From: CAWEHT01 sp963808455
GTDB taxonomy: Bacteria; Chloroflexota; Anaerolineae; CG2-30-64-16
DNA: 8,364 bases
Direction: 5' to 3'
NCBI GenBank assembly: GCA_963808455.1
Contig: CAWEHT010000323.1
Location: forward strand, 1-8,364
A model generated the notes under the pieces. The model made no database searches, was not told the origin of the DNA, and saw nothing but the letters and a program-made list of their open reading frames with translations. The position numbers were made by a program, and so were the translations under genes. Shown here one piece after another: positions 5,932-8,364 of this stretch. Positions within the stretch are counted from its first letter, which is position 1. Every line of letters begins with the position of its first letter.

Positions 5932-6063
5932 TGCCTGTGCAGGGAGGACCTTCGGTAGCGGCGTCTGCCATTCTGAGCGGGTATGCGAGCCAGCCTGTGT
6001 CGCAGCGAGCCGCTAGCGAAGAATCCGGCTCGGCGCCGCCGAGAGGGCTCCCTGTTGCTGCAC
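5932..6063 (+). repeat. Companion plus 59-bp unit plus tail, right arm of the MITE-like pair
   Basis: The 44-bp companion copy at 5932-5975 has about five differences from the other two. Its CATTCTG end is also the start of a 59-bp unit (5969-6027) ending AGCGAAGAATCCG. A tail to 6063 contains GGGCTCCCTGTTGCTGCAC, which matches the SDR leader repeat at 3267-3286 with one mismatch. With 5850-5907 this fills most of the 281-base gap between the GIY-YIG and DppC genes. Confidence 0.75.
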
Positions 6064-6074
6064 TAAGCAGCAAC
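6054..6074 (-). terminator. Stem-loop just downstream of the DppC-like gene, possible terminator
   Basis: A perfect 8-bp stem (GTTGCTGC with GCAGCAAC) and a 5-base loop lie 24 bases after the permease stop. No T-run follows on the minus strand, so the terminator call is weak. Half of the stem belongs to the repeat tail. A second inverted repeat (CCCCTACC with GGTAGGGG, 6095-6119) spans the stop codon itself. Confidence 0.35.
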
Positions 6075-6097
6075 GGGAAACCGATCCTTGTCGGCCC

Positions 6098-6922
6098 CTA
6101 CCGACCGCGCAGGTAGGGGTCGAGCACGTCGCGCAGCCCGTCGCCGAGCAGGTTGAAGCCGATCACCGTCAGCAGGATGGCCAGCCCCGGGAAGGTCGCG
6201 ATCCACCAGGCCGACAGCATGTATGTGCGCCCCGTCGAAAGCATGGCGCCCCATTCGGGCGTGGGGGGCTGGGCGCCCAGCCCCAGGAACGAGAGGCCGG
6301 CCGTCTCGACGATCGCCCAGCCGATGGCCAGGGTCGCCATGACGATGATCGGAGCAACGGCGTTCGGCAGGATGTGGCGCAGCATCATGCGCAACGGCCC
6401 GATGCCCAGGCAGCGGGCGGCCTCGATGAACTCCTTTTCGCGCAACGAGAGCACGGTGCCACGTACCAGCCGGGTGTACTTGGGCATGTAGACGATGCCG
6501 ATGGCGATCATAGCGTTCGTGATGCCCGGCCCCAGGAGCGCGACGATCATCATGGCCAGGAGCAGGTAGGGAAATGCCAGCGTCACGTCGGTAAGCCACG
6601 TGATGAGGCGATCGATGCGCCCACCATAAAAGCCGCTGAGCAGCCCCAGCCCCACCCCGAACACCAGGGCGATGCCGTCGGCCAGGAGGCCGACCAGCAG
6701 CGCCCAGCGCGAGCCGAAGATGACCCGGCTGAGGATATCACGCCCGAACTCGTCGGTGCCCAGAGGGTGCGCCGGCGACGGCGGCTGGAGCTGCACGACG
6801 AAGTGCTGGTCGATCGGGCTGTAGGGCGCCAGCAGGGGCGCAAACAACGCTGCCAGGAGCAGAGCGCACACGATGATTGCCCCGGCCAGCGCCGAGCGGC
6901 TGCGTGCCAGGCGGCGGATCAT
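6098..6922 (-). CDS. dppC: ABC transporter inner-membrane permease, DppC/OppC type
   Basis: A 274-residue permease of the peptide/nickel ABC importer family, acting in the cytoplasmic membrane as partner of the DppB-like subunit. The N-terminus has a first membrane segment (about 11-33), followed by the subfamily signature HPLGTDEFGRDILSRVI (52-68). Further membrane segments follow near 75-98, 115-145, 190-212 and 240-262. The EAA loop that contacts the ATPase is at 166-187 (FIEAARCLG to HILPN). The C-terminus GDGLRDVLDPYLRGR is typical and intact. The ATG is supported by an AAAGGG 6 bases upstream. As read, the dppB frame overlaps this start by ATGA, but that overlap probably results from a frame shift in dppB. 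No ATPase genes are in the window. The dpp symbol states subfamily only; the substrate could be peptides, glutathione-like or other small molecules. Confidence 0.94.
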   Translation of the reverse strand: MIRRLARSRSALAGAIIVCALLLAALFAPLLAPYSPIDQHFVVQLQPPSPAHPLGTDEFGRDILSRVIFGSRWALLVGLLADGIALVFGVGLGLLSGFYGGRIDRLITWLTDVTLAFPYLLLAMMIVALLGPGITNAMIAIGIVYMPKYTRLVRGTVLSLREKEFIEAARCLGIGPLRMMLRHILPNAVAPIIVMATLAIGWAIVETAGLSFLGLGAQPPTPEWGAMLSTGRTYMLSAWWIATFPGLAILLTVIGFNLLGDGLRDVLDPYLRGR

Positions 6923-8010
6923 GGAAGGCCCTTTGTCCCTGCGGCGTGCGATGTGCGCTTTTGCGCTCTGAAGCTACGATGTGTGCTGATCACAGCAGGC
7001 CTTCTAACCGTACTTGATACGGGGATTACCAGGTAAGCGTAGAGCAGGTCAACAACCAGGTTCACGAACACGATCACCAAAGCGGTCAGCATGACGATCG
7101 CCTGGACGACCGAGTAATCCCTCGCCAGGAGTGAGGTGATGGCGAGGCGCCCCATGCCGGGCAGGGCGAAAACGGTCTCGGTCAGCACTGCGCCGGAGAG
7201 CAGGACCCCCAACTCCAGGCCGATCACGGTCACGACCGGGATCAGCGTGTTGCGCAGCGCGTGGCGGATGAGGACGAGGGTCTCCACCAGGCCCTTGGCC
7301 CGTGCCGTGCGCACATAGTCCTGGCGCAGGACCTCGAGCATGGTCGAGCGCGTCATGCGGGCGACGGTGGCCATGGGCACGCTGCCCAGGGCGATGGCGG
7401 GCAACACGAGATGCTGCAGCACCGATCCGAAAGCCGCCCAATTACCCGTCAAGACGGCATCCAACAGGTGGATGCCGGTGATGCGCTGCAGCGTGATGCT
7501 GTCGTCGAGGATGCCGCCTATCGGCAACCAGCCCAGCGTCCCGCCGAAGACCATCATGAGGATCAGCCCGGTCCAGAAGATAGGCATCGACACGCCGATC
7601 AACACGCCAACCATGGACAGCGAGTCGAACAACGAATACTGGCGCGTGGCGGCGAGCACGCCGATGGGGACGCCGACGATCACGGAGACGAACAGCGCCA
7701 GCGACGAAAGCTCCAGCGTCATGGGCGCCGCCTGCCAGACCTCCCACCAGGCCGGCTGGCGGGTGCGCAGCGAGATCCCGAAGTTGCCTTGAGCGGCCTG
7801 GATCAAAAACTTGACGTACTGGACGTAGATCGGCTGGTTGAGCCCCAGCTCCTGGCGCAGCCGCGCCAGCGATGCGGGCGTTGCCTTATCGCCGAGCAGC
7901 AGCTGCGCCACGTCGCCGGGGATGACGTGCATCCCCACGAAGACGAGCAGGCTGACTCCGATCAGCACCGGGATCGCCTGCAAGATGCGTTGCAGCGCGT
8001 ATTTGGCCAT
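6919..8010 (-). CDS. dppB: ABC transporter inner-membrane permease, DppB/OppB type, with shifted C-terminus
   Basis: The open frame gives 363 residues, about 30 longer than usual. The N-terminus MAKYALQRILQAIPVLIGVS and HVIPGD (about 28-33) are classic for DppB. Membrane segments lie near 9-30, 100-122, 132-158, 200-216, 255-280 and 305-325. The EAA loop is DYVRTARAKG (231-240) through to NTLIPVV. The body ends at DLLYAYL (321-327), after which the frame turns into 36 residues without family character. One base away the sequence reads NPRIKYG and then a stop at 7004-7006, which is the standard family ending. An indel at 7024-7029 is therefore inferred, and the real gene would end at 7004, leaving an 81-bp gap to dppC. 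The start ATG follows the binding-protein stop by 2 bases, without a clear ribosome site of its own, suggesting translational coupling. Confidence 0.94.
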   Translation of the reverse strand: MAKYALQRILQAIPVLIGVSLLVFVGMHVIPGDVAQLLLGDKATPASLARLRQELGLNQPIYVQYVKFLIQAAQGNFGISLRTRQPAWWEVWQAAPMTLELSSLALFVSVIVGVPIGVLAATRQYSLFDSLSMVGVLIGVSMPIFWTGLILMMVFGGTLGWLPIGGILDDSITLQRITGIHLLDAVLTGNWAAFGSVLQHLVLPAIALGSVPMATVARMTRSTMLEVLRQDYVRTARAKGLVETLVLIRHALRNTLIPVVTVIGLELGVLLSGAVLTETVFALPGMGRLAITSLLARDYSVVQAIVMLTALVIVFVNLVVDLLYAYLVIPVSSTVRRPAVISTHRSFRAQKRTSHAAGTKGLP

Positions 8011-8012
8011 GG

Positions 8013-8364
8013 CTATTGCAGATCCACGTCCTCCATGTACCAGAACATCTGGAGCGGGTTCAGCTGGAAGCCGGTCACGTTGGCGCGCGTGGCGCGCACC
8101 TGGAGCGTATGGTTGACGAAGACCCAGGGCGCGTCGTCGTGGATGATCGTGGCGGCCTGCGAATACAGCTGGGCTCGCTGCGTCGGGTCAACCACGGCGC
8201 ACGCCTGCTCGAGGATCGCGTCGAGCTTCGGGTTCGTGTAATGGGCCTCGTTGCCGGCCGGGATCATGCTGCTGTCGAACATCTCGTAGAGGAAGTTATC
8301 GGGGTCGCCGTTGTCACCCGACCAGCCGACCATGCACATCATGTTGTTGCTGGCCGAGCGGGCC
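8013..8364 (-). CDS. Peptide-type ABC transporter substrate-binding protein (SBP_bac_5, DppA-like), C-terminal part
   Basis: The frame is open to the window edge, so the N-terminus, signal peptide and most of the protein lie beyond 8364. The last 116 residues are visible. MVGWSGDNGDPDNFLYEMFDS matches the highly conserved DppA-family segment (W-GDNGDPDNF). NPKLDAILEQACAVVDPTQRAQLYSQAATIIHDDAPWVFVNHTLQ is the usual C-terminal helix pair and strand. It would act outside the membrane, delivering ligand to the DppB/DppC permease encoded 2 bases downstream. The ligand cannot be told from the C-terminal piece. Confidence 0.92.
   Translation of the reverse strand, partial: ARSASNNMMCMVGWSGDNGDPDNFLYEMFDSSMIPAGNEAHYTNPKLDAILEQACAVVDPTQRAQLYSQAATIIHDDAPWVFVNHTLQVRATRANVTGFQLNPLQMFWYMEDVDLQ

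Noticed and set aside
3391..6063. CRISPR array
   Set aside because: Repeats are in both orientations, are irregularly spaced with genes between them, and there are no regular spacers or cas genes.
5306..6116. Plus-strand open frames made of repeat DNA (peptides such as HVQGRPSAAASVIL and HSEESV)
   Set aside because: They are translations of the dispersed repeats; no start site or domain supports them.
6960..7004. Operator-like near-palindrome around TGATCA (about 6987-6992) and a GCGC-AAAA-GCGC hairpin in the dppB-dppC gap
   Set aside because: Both are short and imperfect, with no supporting promoter or terminator features.
7261..8241. Plus-strand open frame opposite dppB and the binding-protein gene
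   Set aside because: His/Gln/Asp/Arg-rich antisense shadow running across two real genes.

Overview
The window is high-GC bacterial DNA. It carries purine-rich Shine-Dalgarno sites, one clear GTG start and short gene-to-gene overlaps. The gene families and the many dispersed 'CATTCTGAGCG...GCGAAGAATCCG' intergenic repeats resemble environmental Chloroflexota-like genomes, but that placement is a guess: there is no rRNA or other marker gene here.

Layout. At the left end (3-938, plus strand) lies a secreted Tyr/Gly-rich protein with a C-terminal type 1 copper (cupredoxin) domain. Everything else is on the minus strand. Read 5' to 3' on that strand: the C-terminus of a peptide-type solute-binding protein (8364-8013), a DppB-like permease (8010 to about 7004), a DppC-like permease (6922-6098), a repeat block holding a small GIY-YIG nuclease (5816-5527), a creatininase-family amidohydrolase (5261-4560), a ketopantoate-reductase-family oxidoreductase (4556-3546), another repeat block, a short-chain dehydrogenase (3256-2489) and an M20 dipeptidase (2489-1086). 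A short non-coding region with hairpins and a 13-bp repeat separates the convergent M20 and cupredoxin genes.

How the genes may work together. The ABC permeases and binding protein would import di/oligopeptides or related compounds. The M20 dipeptidase would hydrolyse peptides. The creatininase-family enzyme, the PanE-like reductase and the SDR could process amide, keto or hydroxy intermediates. Co-orientation and tight spacing (1-bp overlap SDR/M20, 3 bp creatininase/PanE-like, 2 bp binding protein/DppB) support transcription units, but the actual substrate cannot be read from the sequence.

The most unusual feature is the repeat architecture. Three gene-free blocks contain copies of a 58-59 bp element with fixed ends and a variable core, plus a 44-bp companion sequence. 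Two complex copies (3391-3545 and 5322-5477) lie in inverted orientation around the creatininase/PanE-like pair and make a 2.1-kb inverted-repeat-bounded cassette. A smaller inverted pair (5850-6027) looks MITE-like, and the GIY-YIG gene lies between the two structures.

Several genes show frame disruptions of about one base: the cupredoxin gene (probably two), creatininase (two, compensating), GIY-YIG (one) and the dppB 3' end (one). The encoded proteins look conserved on both sides of each break, so consensus sequencing errors are at least as likely as real decay. Start and end calls for these genes should be read with that in mind.
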